From: Pomphorhynchus laevis
Taxonomy: Eukaryota > Acanthocephala > Palaeacanthocephala > Echinorhynchida > Pomphorhynchidae
Direction of reading: 5' to 3'
Assembly: GCA_012934845.2 (NCBI GenBank)
Contig: WNNJ02002047.1
Span: 62,001 to 126,000, forward strand
Length of the DNA stretch: 64,000 nt
The notes under the pieces are model-generated. The model was not told the DNA's origin. It searched no databases and saw only the letters and a list, made by a program, of their open reading frames with translations. Shown piece after piece: positions 1 through 11,203 of this stretch. A program made the position numbers and the translations under genes. The number at the start of each line of letters is the position of its first letter. The stretch's first letter is position 1.

Positions 1-1438
1 GTATAGACTCAAAAATTATCCGTCTATAATAATTTGATTCTTTTGCAAGAATTTTGATATTATCGAATTCAATATTGTGTCCTTTCATGACAGAATGGTT
101 TAAAACAGCAGATGACATGTCCCCTTTCCTTAGAGCATTACGATGTTCCTTAATTCTAAGGTGTAATGGTCGTTTCGTCTGACCCACGTATGTAGCTTCA
201 CAATCTTTACATTTTATCTCATATACGAGACCTAACGTTTTTTGAGATAAGGGTCTTCGTTTGAACATAGATGCTAGACACGTGCTAGGTGGACAGTAAA
301 TTGTAGGACGTGATGTTTGTCGTCTAAGACCATCTTCAAGTTTGTTCAGGCTACGGTTGTCAACGAAAGACGATCGTAAATATATTTTAGTTTTTGCTTG
401 GTCTTTTTTATCATGTGTTGATGCAAAAAATATATTCTTCGACTTTCGATCTGCCTGTGTGATGGCCCATTTGGGAAAGCCACGATTTTTAAGTTTCGAC
501 TTAATAATCGAACTCTCAGTCAAACGGGTACATTTCTCTGAGCAAATTTGCAAAGACCTTAGCAACAATGACGATGCTGCGGATATCTTATATTTGTTTG
601 GTATATGAGTAGACCAGAGGGGAGGATTCCATGTAATATTCGGTTTACGATATACCTCTGTTGTGATGTTATTACCACGTCTAACCAGCACATCGAGAAA
701 TGCGATCGATTGTTTACTATCTTCGAACTGTACGTGCCATTGAATGGCCGGATCTTTTTCATTAAGTACGTTTCGAAGTGATACCGTATTTGGACGCGTA
801 TTGAAAACCATAAACACATCATCTACATACCGCCAATATGCACATAGGTCTGGCAGTCTATGATATATATCTGTTTCCCATTCATCCATATAAATGTTTG
901 CTAAAGTAGGTCCCAGCGGAGAGCCCATTGCAACTCCATCGATTTGATCGAATACGTCGTTCTCAAACATAAACGCTGACTTTTCAGTACACCACAGCAA
1001 TAGCTCTGTCCACTCAGAAATATTTAGTATCGGATTATCACATTTGTCGGATAAAACTTTCGCAGCAATTTGCACACTAGATCTTAAAGGGACGTTAGTA
1101 AATAATGAATTTACATCCGCTGTTGCGAAGAAACACGTGTTAGCGTTAAAACTCTTGATGTACTTAGCGAATTCTGGGCCATCCTTTATTCTCGAGAAAC
1201 TATGAGATTTGCAAACATTTAATATTTTGCTTATCATTTTTGCCAATTTATGTCCGAAACACATATACGATGCAATAATTGGACGGAATGCTAGGGTTGG
1301 TTTGTGCAATTTCGGGAGCAAATAAAGGTATCCAGCTGACGCGCCGGTAGATCTAGCTTCGTTATACTGTTGCCTATCGACACTATGGACTAAGAAAACA
1401 TGTTCATTTTCTTCCGCACTTATGTAATATAAGGCGAT
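1..1438 (-). mobile_element. Penelope-like element: RT plus GIY-YIG endonuclease, cut by window edge
   Basis: The minus strand encodes a Penelope-type reverse transcriptase followed by a GIY-YIG endonuclease. Reading down from about 1430 I see an LLPKLHKP block (about 1310), FRPIIAS, TADVNSLFTNVP (about 1100), VAMGSPLGPTLANIYMDEWE (about 930-875) and the catalytic YWRYVDDVF (about 840-815). The endonuclease follows at about 230-150, with YEIKCKDCEATYVGQTKRP and LRIKEH. The first 120 bp, which I checked codon by codon, contain no stop, and the rest reads as one peptide. This makes it one of the better-preserved ORFs here. It runs off the left edge, so the C-terminus and 3' end are missing. It abuts a second, different Penelope-like copy near 1440. 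Penelope-like elements are a eukaryotic retroelement group distinct from LINEs and LTR elements; the class call is firm, the subfamily is not. Confidence 0.85.
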
Positions 1439-1439
1439 T

Positions 1440-2575
1440 TGTGTTTGAAAACTTTCAACTTGAAAAGGGTCACTGTGATTGACCGAAACGTTGTTATAAT
1501 TAACTCTAACAAAAATTTGTTTTTCTCGTGTGGATAATTAATAATGCCTAATAAACAGATTACGTGGCACACGAATGTAATTTTATCAGAATTCATTATA
1601 ATATTTTTCTTTTTTATATACATCGGATGATTGCTTTTTGGATGCAGATGTAATTTTAGCTTTGAGCTCTTTTGGCAAATCTTCATTGGATTTTTCCGAT
1701 ACTGTCTCTATAGATTATCATGTCTAAGAATTTTTACAGGATTGTTTAAATCAATTGTAAACTTTAATTGTCCAAATTCATTCATATGATTTGTAAACTC
1801 TGTTAATTGACTATCTGATCCTTTCCAGACTACAAACACATCATTTATATATATCTGTACCAAGCAAATGGTCTGGTATTACTCTGTTCTATAAGTTGTG
1901 TTTCATACCATGACATATAAAGTATGGCATATACTGGAGCAACATGTGCCCCCATAGCTGTACCTCTTTGCTGTATATACATTATGTTATCAAACATAAA
2001 TATATCGTTTTGTAGTATGAACTTAATTGCTTCATTTATAAATTCTCTTTTCAAAGTTAACCAATTGGCCTGTTCCATAAATTAATTCAATGCCATTAAT
2101 CCGGCTAGAAGAGGGATATTTGTGTATAAAGGTTTTACGTCTGCTGTAAAGATTCTATCATTTTCCGGGATATGTTCTTTACTTATATCCAGTCTTTTAA
2201 AAAATTCGCACGAGTTATTTATGTAGCTATCAACATTCTTTAGTAAAGGCTTCAATGTTTTGTCCAGATATTTAGATAGTTGTTCAGTAAGTGTATTACA
2301 ATTGCTTATAATTGGTCTACCTTTGCATGGTATATCTTCCTTGTCCGTTTTAGGTAACAGATAAAATTTTCCTGGTTTACAATTTTCTATATACATAGGC
2401 TTTCTTTAGTTGGCACGTCAATTACACCTTTACTACATTATTTATCAAGAAGATCCACTAGATTCTTTTTAGCACATTCAAAATATCCATTCGAACATAA
2501 TCCATATGTATCATCATTAAGTTGTCTCTGGCCCTCGTATATGTAATCCGCCATGCCACTAGCTTTCGCTATTTA
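1440..2575 (-). mobile_element. Second Penelope-like element, decayed RT
   Basis: The minus strand carries a second Penelope-type RT, clearly different in sequence from the one to its left. From about 2575 it reads DYIYEGQRQLNDD, then FYLLPKTDKED with GRPIISNCNTL (about 2370-2290), FTADVKPLYTNIP (about 2150-2110), GTAMGAHVAPVYAILYMSWYE (about 1960-1900, where families usually have GxAMGxxxAP), RYINDVFVVW in place of the usual RYVDD (about 1845), and a PKSNHPMYIKK block near 1640. At least two frame changes break the reading, and the second Asp context of the active site is altered, so it should be dead. I see no GIY-YIG domain before it meets the neighbouring copy near 1440. The orientation matches the first copy, so the two lie head to tail. 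Confidence 0.75.
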
Positions 2576-2695
2576 ATATAAATAAAGCGTGTTTTGGTAT
2601 TTTATACTATACTCTTTTATTGCGTACGTTCAAATATTAATGTAATATATCTAATTGAGGTTTATTACAAGACCTGCTATGTCCACATCGGCAAC

Positions 2696-2856
2696 ACGAA
2701 TCGTTGACGTGTATATATTTCCCATTGCTGAACAAAACCTTCCTTATATAGCCTACCTTATATACATCCTTTCTTACTACGAATCGTTGACGTGTATATA
2801 TTTCCCATTGCTGAACAAAACCTTCCTTATATAGCATACATCCTTTCTTACATATC
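2696..2856. repeat. Two-copy tandem repeat, about 83-bp period
   Basis: The block beginning acgaatcgttgacgtgtata at 2696 recurs at 2779 and runs through ttcccattgctgaacaaaac in both copies. The second unit lacks about 9 bp near its end. The minus-strand open frame across it only translates the repeat, so I do not call a gene. Confidence 0.8.
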
Positions 2857-3111
2857 GCTTCTTATATACATAAAATATCACAGGATTAATAACATTTAAT
2901 CAAGCAATAACATATCATACTTAGGAATTCAACGCGATATTTTAAGTTTTGTAGTTTATTATTAAAACATTCGGCTAAAGTGGAAAGAAATACACTCACA
3001 ACTAATAGTTTGCAAATTATCAGATTTATCAGATTAGTATACAGCTTAGTATTTTTATTTTTCACTTAGTGATCAAGACAATACATATGGATTACTTAAT
3101 ATTTTTATTAC

Positions 3112-3304
3112 CTTCCGGCCTTAGTGCCTTAAGAAACCATTTTATGTATGGACCCGGTAGTCCTCCAAGGGCGTTGAAGCATAGGCTAGTGTCCTCAACT
3201 ACCACACTTTGCCCAAGTGTTTTCATTGCAGTTCGACATTTTTCCTTTACAATAAAATCGGGTTCACCTTGAAGTTCTGGCAAATCTATATCGGCTGTGA
3301 CTAC
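3112..3304 (-). CDS. ITPA: ITPA (inosine triphosphate pyrophosphatase), one internal exon
   Basis: ITPA hydrolyses ITP, dITP and XTP to monophosphates and PPi in the cytosol, clearing deaminated purines from the nucleotide pool. The minus strand encodes [12 protein letters not shown], then [12 protein letters not shown], then [13 protein letters not shown] and ALRPE. From memory this lines up almost residue for residue with animal ITPA (human [37 protein letters not shown]). The exon is 193 nt. It is preceded by an AATTTTACAG acceptor (3314-3305) and followed by a GGAAG|GTAATA donor at 3112/3111, so it is an intron-bearing host copy and not a retrocopy. No recognisable N-terminal or C-terminal ITPA exon lies nearby; the flanks are transposons. 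Whether the whole gene is functional cannot be told from here, but this exon is intact. Confidence 0.87.
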
Positions 3305-3612
3305 CTGTAAAATTATGTTTAATACGCATTTCATCCGTATAAGTTTCAATAGAAAAATAATATCTAAATATTTTAGTATTGCTTACCTTAGGGTAAAACC
3401 AAATAAGGTATAAAACAAACACAAATATTCTATCTGTCTAGCATGAAAATGAAAACGTTAGATATTGTTTTATTAGTTAAAACAAAAATATCGTTAAGCA
3501 TTACTTTATTTGATAACATCAAATAATTAACGACATCTTCGTATTTTGTTCTACATACAAGGTATATAAAAGAGAGAAGTATTAATATTTTTATATTAAT
3601 ATTTTATATAAC
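3305..3612. other. AT-rich stretch, probably ITPA intron
   Basis: Nothing is recognisable. It lies upstream of the ITPA exon on the minus strand and starts with that exon's splice acceptor. A donor-like AAG|GTAAGC (3387/3386) is present, but the sequence before it has a stop and no ITPA similarity. Confidence 0.4.
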
Positions 3613-4182
3613 AGGGAGAAAATGAAAGAGTTTCGGAAGGATGAGGCTAGGAGGGGCAGATTGGGATAGGATAAAGACCGGGGTGTGAGAGAGCAACGTG
3701 GCTACTTTGGTCTGGAGAAATGACGAATAATCATGGGGATTGATGTTGCACGGTGAAGAGGAGCGAAAAAGGATAGAGTTAAAAGTATGCCAGAGAGTCT
3801 TAGAGTTGAATGAAGTGATGATTTTATGCTGCCAGAAGGAGTTGCATTTGGTACGTAGTAGGTTGAGATGAGACCTGCGAAGAGCAAGATAGGAATCACG
3901 GAAAGACGGAGTGATCGAGCGGAAATCACGTCTGAGAGAGCGGTGATAGACTCGAAAAGCATGACGGAGTCGACGCTTTGAGAGTAGGCATTGGATGTCA
4001 AACCATGGTGTACGGTGCAAGCGACGGTAAGGGTAAGTCTTGAAGGGCAAGAGAAAATCGAGAGTGGATGTGAGTTCATAGTCGAAAAGAAAGGATGAGG
4101 TTATTATGGGATAAGATAAAGACGATTTGAGTAAGGCAGAGCTGAGAAGGGGGATGTCAAGATTTCTCTAAGAGCGACGTAT
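3613..4182 (-). mobile_element. L2-like LINE fragment A (endonuclease-RT linker)
   Basis: The minus strand encodes the linker between endonuclease and RT of an L2-like LINE: RTPWFDIQCLLSKRRLRHAF, SITPSFRDSYLALRRSHLNL, then KTLWHTFNSIL and LQTKVATLLSHTPVFILS. The same protein segment occurs in copy B (8030-8350) and copy D (32020-32420). The match to B stops sharply at a GAGCGACGTA sequence near 4182, and near 3613 at the other end, so this is a short fragment cut on both sides. It sits inside what is probably an ITPA intron. Confidence 0.85.
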
Positions 4183-4684
4183 TCTCAAAGAATACTTGTA
4201 GAATATTAGAGAATACAGCGAGTATTTTCCAAGAATACTCGCATATATTGCTCAAATATTTTATAATTTCGACAGTTTCTTGAATTGTTTTGATCATTTT
4301 TACCAAACAAATAGTTAACATAACAACGTCTGTTTAAATAAGCAAGTTCAGTTACTTTAACGTAAAATACGAGAAAAGAATTATTTTATAATATCTATAA
4401 TATTTAAAAAATTTTGTTTCTATAATATTCGAAGTATTCATTTTGCTGATTGACTGCAGACTACTTAACGTCTTAATCATATCCATACGCAAGTGAATAA
4501 TTGTAGTAATTTATCATCACGACATAAAGCTACATTAATCCTGTATCATTGAGTAGGACTGTATCCAAAATGCATATGGTAAGCATATTTTAACATTAAC
4601 GTAATATTTAAACAAAATATCAATGAACTTAAATAAACAAATTAAAATAAATTTAAAATTCGTTTATTTTTTCAATTGATCCAG
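4183..4684. other. AT-rich stretch with a small hairpin, no gene
   Basis: No coding signal is recognised. A 9-bp perfect inverted repeat, GCGAGTATT/AATACTCGC with a 7-nt loop, lies at 4218-4242. The rest is AT-rich. Confidence 0.4.
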
Positions 4685-6620
4685 AGGTCGGTTGTTGAAC
4701 CAGTGCACGGACGAGATGTTTCAAAGTATCACAGTCCTAAGTGGCCGACCAGACTCGGGGTCTCCGTCCAAAAAGTCTAATCTAGAACACTTCACAAAAG
4801 AGATGTTGCCTAGCCATCCACAAAACGTAGCCTTGTCACCTCAACTGACTTCCCGCAACGTGAAGGAGCAGCGACTTTACTCCAAGATTCTGGCGGATAA
4901 CCGAGCTTCAAACTTTATCTCTAAGGCTGAAGCCAGCCACACCACGAAGGAACATCATTTCGGTCGCGTGTACTCGATATAAAGTCATTTCGGTCATGAT
5001 CCAAAGTTCATTCTCATAAGTGAATATATGTAAGAAGACTGAGCGATAAATTGAAAGTTTCGCCTGAAGGCTTAGCTCTCTTTATTTACCACAACTGATC
5101 TGCTCAAAGAACTATTACTGCGTTAGCTGCACAGATCCGTATCTCAATCTCTTATTATTCCTACCATCACTCGAGACAAGACGCTCAAGTACTTGAAATC
5201 TGCCACGACGAGTAAGACCATATCATCAATTCGTATTGACCATGCTACATTGTTCCGAGCAGAACACATCGAGAGAGTTTTGAATTTGATAACTTCCATA
5301 CCAGCCATTTGTCATTCCGCTGTACATTGATCCAGCAAGCATTGTAGGTCATCAGTATTAGAGGCCAACAAGACAACATCGTCTGCAAAAGGCAAAAATG
5401 ATATCCTAATGGTACCAAACTGAATACCAAACTCTGACAAAGCTCCCGTTTAGAAATTTTGTCTATGTAAACAAGGAACAAAAGTGGAGACTGCCGATCC
5501 CTGATGGAAATCAATACCTACAGAAAACGACCCAGACTTGCTGCCTAAAACACGAACACAACTAGTACAAAGAGGCCACAAGTACATAGAGGTAGTGCGG
5601 ACCTTTACTCCTTAAGTACCTCTTATAACATATCTCTTGGTATTCTATCGAACGCTTTCCAATTCACAAAACACATATAAACTGGTTAAGCGTGCTTTCA
5701 GGTAATTTTAATAATAGTTGAAAGAGTGAAGAGCTGATCAGTGGTTCTCGACCAGAACGAAATCCACATTGCTCGAGCTGCAACTGTTCCTCGACAATCG
5801 GTTGTATCCTTAGCTCAATAATCCTGGCACATAGCTTACCGGGTAGGCTAAGAGTAGTACCTATCATTTGAATATTTTCTTCGATTCCATTTCTTATAGA
5901 TGGAATCACTACCCCAGTTTGCCAATCACCTGAAACCTTTCCTGACTTCAGTGCTACGTTAAAGAGTCATAGCACTGATAATAGTCGTATCCACTTCATG
6001 CCTTCAACATCAAGATCCTTCAAAATCTCAGATTTAACATTACGAAGTTTGTGAACAACATCAATGATCTCTGTCACGGTAATGTGATCTTCCATTAAGT
6101 TCGAAGATCCCTCTTCCACAGGAGAGGCACGTCATCCGTACGAAGTTTTGAACATCGACGATTCTTGTTTGATATTCTCCACCTCTTCCCGCAATTAGGC
6201 AAAATCCGTCCGAATACAGTTAGTAAAAATTTCCCTCACAAAATCATTTTCCAGACGTTCCCAACGAACCCTAACACTTCGCTTAGGTTTCCTAGGTCTG
6301 TCTGAAAGCCTACTTTGGCAAGCGAATATTACTATCTACAAGGCAGCCGCCGGTTGACAGTTCAGCCCATCTCCTCACACGTGTGTCCAGGACATATCGT
6401 CGCAAATCAGATGATACGATTAAGAAATCAATCATTGATCGTTGACTATGAGTATCCTGATACCATGTACATTGGTAGATCTCATTATGTTCCAACATGG
6501 TATTGGTTATTGACAAATAGTTGTCAGTGATGATTTGTCCATCGTTTCGATTTTGAAAGTTACGCTTACTAACCCATTACTAATTAAAGTCGTGCAACAA
6601 GATCGCACCTATGCCTATTC
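4685..6620 (-). mobile_element. RTE-like LINE, degenerate
   Basis: The minus strand reads as a decayed RTE-type LINE. From high to low coordinates: an endonuclease part NRNDGQIITDNYLSITNT and YQDTHSQRSMIDFLIVS, then DTRVRRWAELS (about 6570-6340; relatives have RGAELSTDHH); an RT part LCARIIELRIQPIVEEQLQ with EQCGFRSGRE (about 5850-5750); SPLLFLVYIDKISKRELCQ (about 5500); ISFLPFADDVVLLASNTDD (about 5400-5350), the FADD catalytic box; then an EFKYLGV-like block (about 5220). The C-terminal part follows at 5010-4690: ATEMMFLRGVAGFSLRDKV, SSVIRQNLGVKSLLLHV, then GRRPR. Many stops and frame changes make it clearly dead. A plus-strand open frame at 4692-4982 is only the shadow of this C-terminus. 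Family assignment rests on remembered RTE proteins. Confidence 0.72.
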
Positions 6621-6876
6621 AATAGACGGTCAATTTAAATTTAAAGTTATAAAAACAATTGCTGGAAAAATGAAACAGAAACATGACACATAAGTTCAGC
6701 AAGTTCCATGTAAAACAAAGTGGATGGTGGCTATAAGTCTGGACAATATACAATAGCTGATAGGTAGGATGATAAGGGTAAGATGATGGATTTTGGAGAA
6801 TTTGCGAAAAGGCTGAGGAAGTAATCGATTTTAAAGAAGAGAAGCGATAAAAGGAGATACATACAAGAACGGAAGT

Positions 6877-7548
6877 CTATAGGGGGCGGATACGGCTGAT
6901 CTCACTGAGAATTAAGTTAGACGAGCGGACCTTGTCACGGACGAAGGGTTTAAGGGAAAGGTGATCATCGAAATGGAAGCCTAAGAAAGTGAGATTGTGT
7001 ACTATGAGAATGATCAATGAGGCAAAAGATACAGTGAGATGATATATATTTGGTTTACGGGGGAGAATCCACATTATTTTGGACTTGTCGGGGTTTAGAA
7101 CGAGATAGAGATTGGAGAGACGTTTGTTGATAAATGAAATACAGTTAGAGGCAGAAATGCCGATATCGTGTATGCGATGTGCGGAAGCATGAGCGTAGAT
7201 GAGGATGTCATCAGCGTATTGCATGACGTTAAAGGAGTAAGGTTTGATAAACGGAGATAGATCGACAAGCAGAAGAGAGAAAAGCATGAGACCTAGGACT
7301 GAACCCTGTGGGACTTCGCAAATGAAAGGGATGGGAGAGGAGGATGTTGAATTAGAACAGACGCGATAGGGACGGTCAGATAGATATGAGGCAAACCATG
7401 CTACGGAGGAAGAAGAAAAGCCGTAATCATAACGAAGGCGATAAAGGAGAACGGAGTGGTCGACAATGTCGAAGGCGGAGAAGAGATCGAGGGAGATGAG
7501 AACACTATATAGAGCCTTGTCTCGAGAAATGAGTAAGTCGTTGTACAC
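6877..7548 (-). CDS. L2-like B: reverse transcriptase core fragment
   Basis: This 223-residue open frame holds the palm of an L2-like RT: LISLDLFSAFDIVDHSVLL with the first catalytic Asp, [38 protein letters not shown], the YADD box in QYADDILIYAHA, LVLNPDKSKIMWIL, and FLGFHFDDHLSLKPFVRDK. The N-terminal fingers lie in another frame at 7550-7950. The protein stops at ISRIRPL near the 3' truncation. It is therefore not a working enzyme, although the catalytic boxes are intact. Confidence 0.85.
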   Translation of the reverse strand: MYNDLLISRDKALYSVLISLDLFSAFDIVDHSVLLYRLRYDYGFSSSSVAWFASYLSDRPYRVCSNSTSSSPIPFICEVPQGSVLGLMLFSLLLVDLSPFIKPYSFNVMQYADDILIYAHASAHRIHDIGISASNCISFINKRLSNLYLVLNPDKSKIMWILPRKPNIYHLTVSFASLIILIVHNLTFLGFHFDDHLSLKPFVRDKVRSSNLILSEISRIRPL

Positions 7549-9656
7549 TTTTATGCATGCGATTTCTGTGGAGTGATTAGAGCGGAAAGCGGATTGGAAA
7601 GGAGGGTACAGATTGGATGAGGAGAGATAAGCGTTGATCTGTATTAAGATGAGGCGTTCAAAGAGCTTTGAAAGAGTAGGGAGTAGTGAAATGGGGCGAT
7701 AGCTAGAAGGAAGGGAAGGGTCGAGCGATTGTTTCTTAAGGGGGACGAACGATTGCGGATTTCCAGCTTAAAGGGAAGATACGACTGCGGATGGACTTGT
7801 TAAACAAGGTTGCGAGAAAAGGGGATATCGATGAGCATATGGATTTAAGTATGTGGGTCGGCAGGAAATCGGCAGGTGAGGTTTTGCTGGGGAAGGACAT
7901 TAGAACAGATGATACTTCGGAAGATGAGACCGGGAGAAGATGAAAGAGTTCCGGAAGGATGAGGTTAACAAGGGCAGATTGGGATAGGGTAGAGACCGGG
8001 GTGTGAGAGATCAGCGTGGATACTTTGGTTTAGAGAAATGACGAATAATCATTGGCATTGATGTTGCACGGCGAAGAGGAGCGAGCAAGGATTGAGTTAA
8101 AAGTATGCCAGAGAGTCTTAGAGTTGAATGAAGTGATGATTTTATGCTGCCGGAAGTAGTTGCATTTGGCACGTAGTAGGTTGAAATGGGAATGGCGAAG
8201 AGCAAGATAGGAATCACGGAAATACGGAGTGATCGAGCGGAAATCACGTCTGAGTGAGCAATGATAGACTCGAAAAGCATGGCGGAGTTGACGCTTTGAG
8301 AGTAGGCATTGGATGTCAAACCATGGGGCACGGTGCAAGCAACGGTGTGGGTGAGTCTTGAAGGGCAAGATAAGATCGAAAATGGATGTGAGTTCAGAGT
8401 CGAAAAGAAAGGCGAGATCGTAAGGAGAGGAATTTGTTATTGTGGGATATGATAGAGACGATTTGAGTAAGGTAGAGCGAAGAAGGGAGAGGTCAAGATT
8501 TCTCCAAGAGCGACGTAGGATTGTAGGTGTGTGAAGAAGGGTGTGGTTGTGAGTGAGATTAAGGGTGACGAGAAAGTGATTGGATAGACCAGGATCGAAA
8601 ATGGACAGTGAGGTGTAGGCAGAAAAATGATCGCGGACAGCGACGATGTCGAGTGCTCCACCAAGGATATGTGTAGGGGCAGTGAAGATTAGTTTGTAAT
8701 TGTTGTTGGATAGAATGTTGATGAACCGGATTGACTCGGTGAAAGAGGGGCGGTCGAGGCGGATGTTGAAGTCGCCTAGAACGAGTGAAGGGATTGAGGA
8801 CAAAGAACAATGAGAAAGGAGGTCAGCGAGTTCGTTAAAAAATAAGGATGTAGGAGCTGATGAACCAGGACGGTATACAATTGCGAGATCTAGAGTGATC
8901 GGGTTAGAAGAACGACAAGTGAGCTATTTAAAAGAGCAAGGACTGAAAAGGGGATTGATTTTGCGAAGAGACACGGGTTGACGCGCGAATGCGACGATGC
9001 AACCATGATTAGAGAATTTAGAAGGGCATGAGCTGAGGGCGGATTCAACTAGGGAGCAACCGGCAGAGATCAGACGGCGAATGGAAAGGTCGTCGGAATC
9101 TGAGTGCCAGGATTCGGTGAGGCAGAAGATATCGATGGATTGCTTGGTGAATAGGTTGAGGATAAGAACGGATTTATTGAGAATAGATCTAGTGTTGATG
9201 ATGGCGAGGCGGAAACCGTGTGTGGTGGTGATAGGGGTTAGTGGAGAAGACACATAGGGGAGATGGAGCGCCATCGATCTTTTCGGATGGGCGTGGACAA
9301 CTTGAAAATTTCCTTCGATGTTTCGGATGGAGAGAGATGTTTCGCCATTTTCCTCGCGACGGCGTTTTTCGATGCGGGTAGATGAGAGTTGAGCGATTTC
9401 AGAAGGGGTGCGATCGGGGAAAATGCGAGTGGCTGAAGAGGGCATGAGTTTGAATCGTTAGGAGAGGACAGAAGACACATGAGAGCGATGCTTGAAAACA
9501 CTTTTTAGGAGAGGGGGCTGGGAAGGATTAGATTGATAAGATTTGTTTTGGGTGAGTGAGTGCGACAGGAGAGATGTTGTTGAAAAAGAATGGTTTATCC
9601 GCTAGAACAAGAGACGAGAGGATGGATCTGAATGCGGAAACATCGTGGTCGAGATA

Positions 9657-10264
9657 TTAGACTTGTGGAGATAAAGAGGTGGATGGAGTGATATTAGTGA
9701 CGATAACGCAACGACCGCGAGAAAGAAACCGTTTCCGTAAAGTAGGACGAGTAACGTGAGTTGATGAGATCATGATAGGAGAGCTGGGAGTTGAGGATAT
9801 CAAGGGAGTGGGTTTAATAGCGGAAGACAAAGAGGATTTGAATAATATAGAGGGTGGTGAGCGATGTGAGGAAAGGTGATGAGTGGAAGGATTGTGGATG
9901 TTGATGGAGGTGATTTTGATTGAGAGATGTAGGTTATTGAGAAACGAGACCGAAGGGAAGATACGGGGGGTGTCGGGAAGTGAAGACATGGGATTAGAAG
10001 TACATGTGATGACAGGATCAGTGGGTTGACAAAGGATATCAGAAACGACTGTGGTGGTTTGAGTGGACACGTTGGTGGTTGATATGTTCTTATGGGAGAG
10101 TTCGCGTATGAATTGTTGGCACAAAAGCTGCATAGGAAGTCTTCTTTAGACTTACTGCTGTCGCATGTGATTGTAGTTCAGACGCTGCAGTCGAGTGTCG
10201 AGCACTGTACTTGTAGTTGAGCACAGTTGGTGTCGGTCGTAGCTGTCTTCTTACGTCCACCCAT
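9657..10264 (-). CDS. L2-like B: ORF1 with N-terminal Cys motif, frame-broken
   Basis: The ATG at 10264-10262 opens MGGRKKTATTDTNCAQLQVQ, then CSTLDCSV and TTITCDSSKSKEDFLCSFCA. This is a C-X4-C plus C-X2-C pair like that in the CR1-like ORF1s of this window. A stop replaces the expected Trp, and a frame change near 10130 leads into a Ser/Thr/Pro-rich stretch (10133-9657), ending in GRCVIVTNITPSTSLS, the start of an RRM-like domain. The rest of ORF1 continues at lower coordinates (SAFRSILSSLVLADKPFFFN, then ATRIFPDRTPSEIAQL at about 9430-9390). ORF1 proteins of this kind usually bind RNA; that role is inferred from the family. Confidence 0.7.
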
Positions 10265-10299
10265 CGACGTCCTTGTGTGTTAAAACTGTTAAATTTGCT

Positions 10300-10437
10300 A
10301 GATTGATCTGGAACTGAATTGATCTTAAATGCATGATCTGGAACTGGATTGATTGTAAGTAGTTGTTGTTAAAGATAGTTTAATGGATTGTAAGAGATTG
10401 TAAGGAGTTGATAGTTTAATAGATTGTAAGGAGTTGT
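10300..10437. repeat. Short direct repeats at the 5' side of L2-like B
   Basis: Between the ORF1 start of B and the cut end of copy C lie short repeated motifs: gatctggaactg (twice, each followed by a near-identical attgat) and gattgtaagragttg-type units. They may be the 5' UTR of copy B. No coding potential is seen. Confidence 0.5.
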
Positions 10438-11203
10438 ATGCGGATGTGGATTGTAGGCCAGGAGAGTTGAGCAAGATATGTGAATGTTTGATCAAAGCGA
10501 CTGAGACGTAGAAGCACTCGAACGGCGGAGTTGATTATGCGTTGTAGGCGTAGGATGATAGATTTTGGAGAATTGGCGAAAAGGCTTAGGCAGTAATCGA
10601 TTTTAGCGAAACGAATCGATGAACGAAGATACCTTAAGGAACGGAAGTCGATAAAAGGGCGGATACGGCGGATGCCACGGAGAATTAAGTTAGTCGAGCG
10701 GACCTTGCCACGGACGAAGGGTTTAAGGGAAAGGTGATTATCGAAATAGAATCCTAAGAAAGTGAGATTGTGGACAATGGTGATTATTGATGAGGCAAAA
10801 GATACAGGGGAAGGAGAAGTATTAGATTGACGGAGGATGATCCACATTATTTTGGACTTGTCTGGGTTTAGAACGAGCCAAAGATGGGAGAGACGTTTGT
10901 AGATAGAAGAAATACAGTTGGAGGCAGACATTGTGATATCGTGTATGCGAGTGTCGGGTGCATGAGCATCGATGATGATGTCATCGGCGTATTGCATGAC
11001 GTTAAATGAGTAAGGTTTGATAAACGGATAGAGATCGCCAAGCAGAAGAGAGAAAATTAGGGGTTCTAGGACTGAACCCAGTGGGACCCCGCAAAAAAAT
11101 AGGGATGGGATGGGAGGATAATGAATTTAAACAGACTCGAAAAGGACGGTCGGATAAAAATGAGGCAAACCATGCTACTTTGGAGGAAGAAAAACCGTAA
11201 TCA
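10438..11203 (-). mobile_element. L2-like LINE fragment C (RT and C-terminal region)
   Basis: The minus strand encodes the RT palm and C-terminal part: YDYGFSSSKVAWFASFLSD (about 11200-11145), a frame change in the PQGS region, then QYADDIIIDAHAP, LVLNPDKSKIMWIILRQSN, FLGFYFDNHLSLKPFVRGK, KIDYCLSLFANSPKSI and FTYLAQLSWPTIHIRIQ. It is cut at about 10438, where relatives continue KLRLLLVTFRLIAVG, and begins abruptly at about 11203 against an unrelated element. The end near 10438 abuts the 5' side of copy B, so B may have landed in or beside C. Confidence 0.85.

Larger units (their letters stand above)
6767..10300 (-). mobile_element. L2-like LINE copy B, both ORFs present, 3' truncated
   Basis: This minus-strand element keeps most of ORF1 and ORF2. 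ORF1 starts at about 10264. The endonuclease follows: INTRSILNKSV and CLTESWHSDSDD (about 9180-9090), then SLVLGDFNIRLDRPS and GALDIVAVRDHFSAYT (about 8790-8600). The linker is APWFDIQCLLSKRQLRHAF. The RT is at 7548-6877, with [39 protein letters not shown] and QYADDILIYAHA. Homology stops near 6767 at FANSPKSIILP, so the last 150 or so residues, the 3' stem-loop and the tail seen in copies D, F and G are missing. Several frame changes are present. A one-base difference near 9265 puts the end of ORF1 in frame with the ORF2 start, giving an artificial ORF1-ORF2 fusion at 9445-8924. Confidence 0.88.

Noticed and set aside
2637-2837. 66-residue minus-strand protein
   Set aside because: It only translates the 83-bp tandem repeat.
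3387-3440. Possible upstream ITPA exon ending in AAG|GTAAGC
   Set aside because: The reading before the donor has a stop and no resemblance to ITPA residues expected before IDLPE.
4692-4982. 96-residue plus-strand open frame after a good splice-acceptor-like sequence
   Set aside because: The minus strand of the same interval reads as the C-terminus of an RTE-like LINE (SLRDKV, IRQNLGVKSLLLH, GRRPR), so the plus frame is a shadow.
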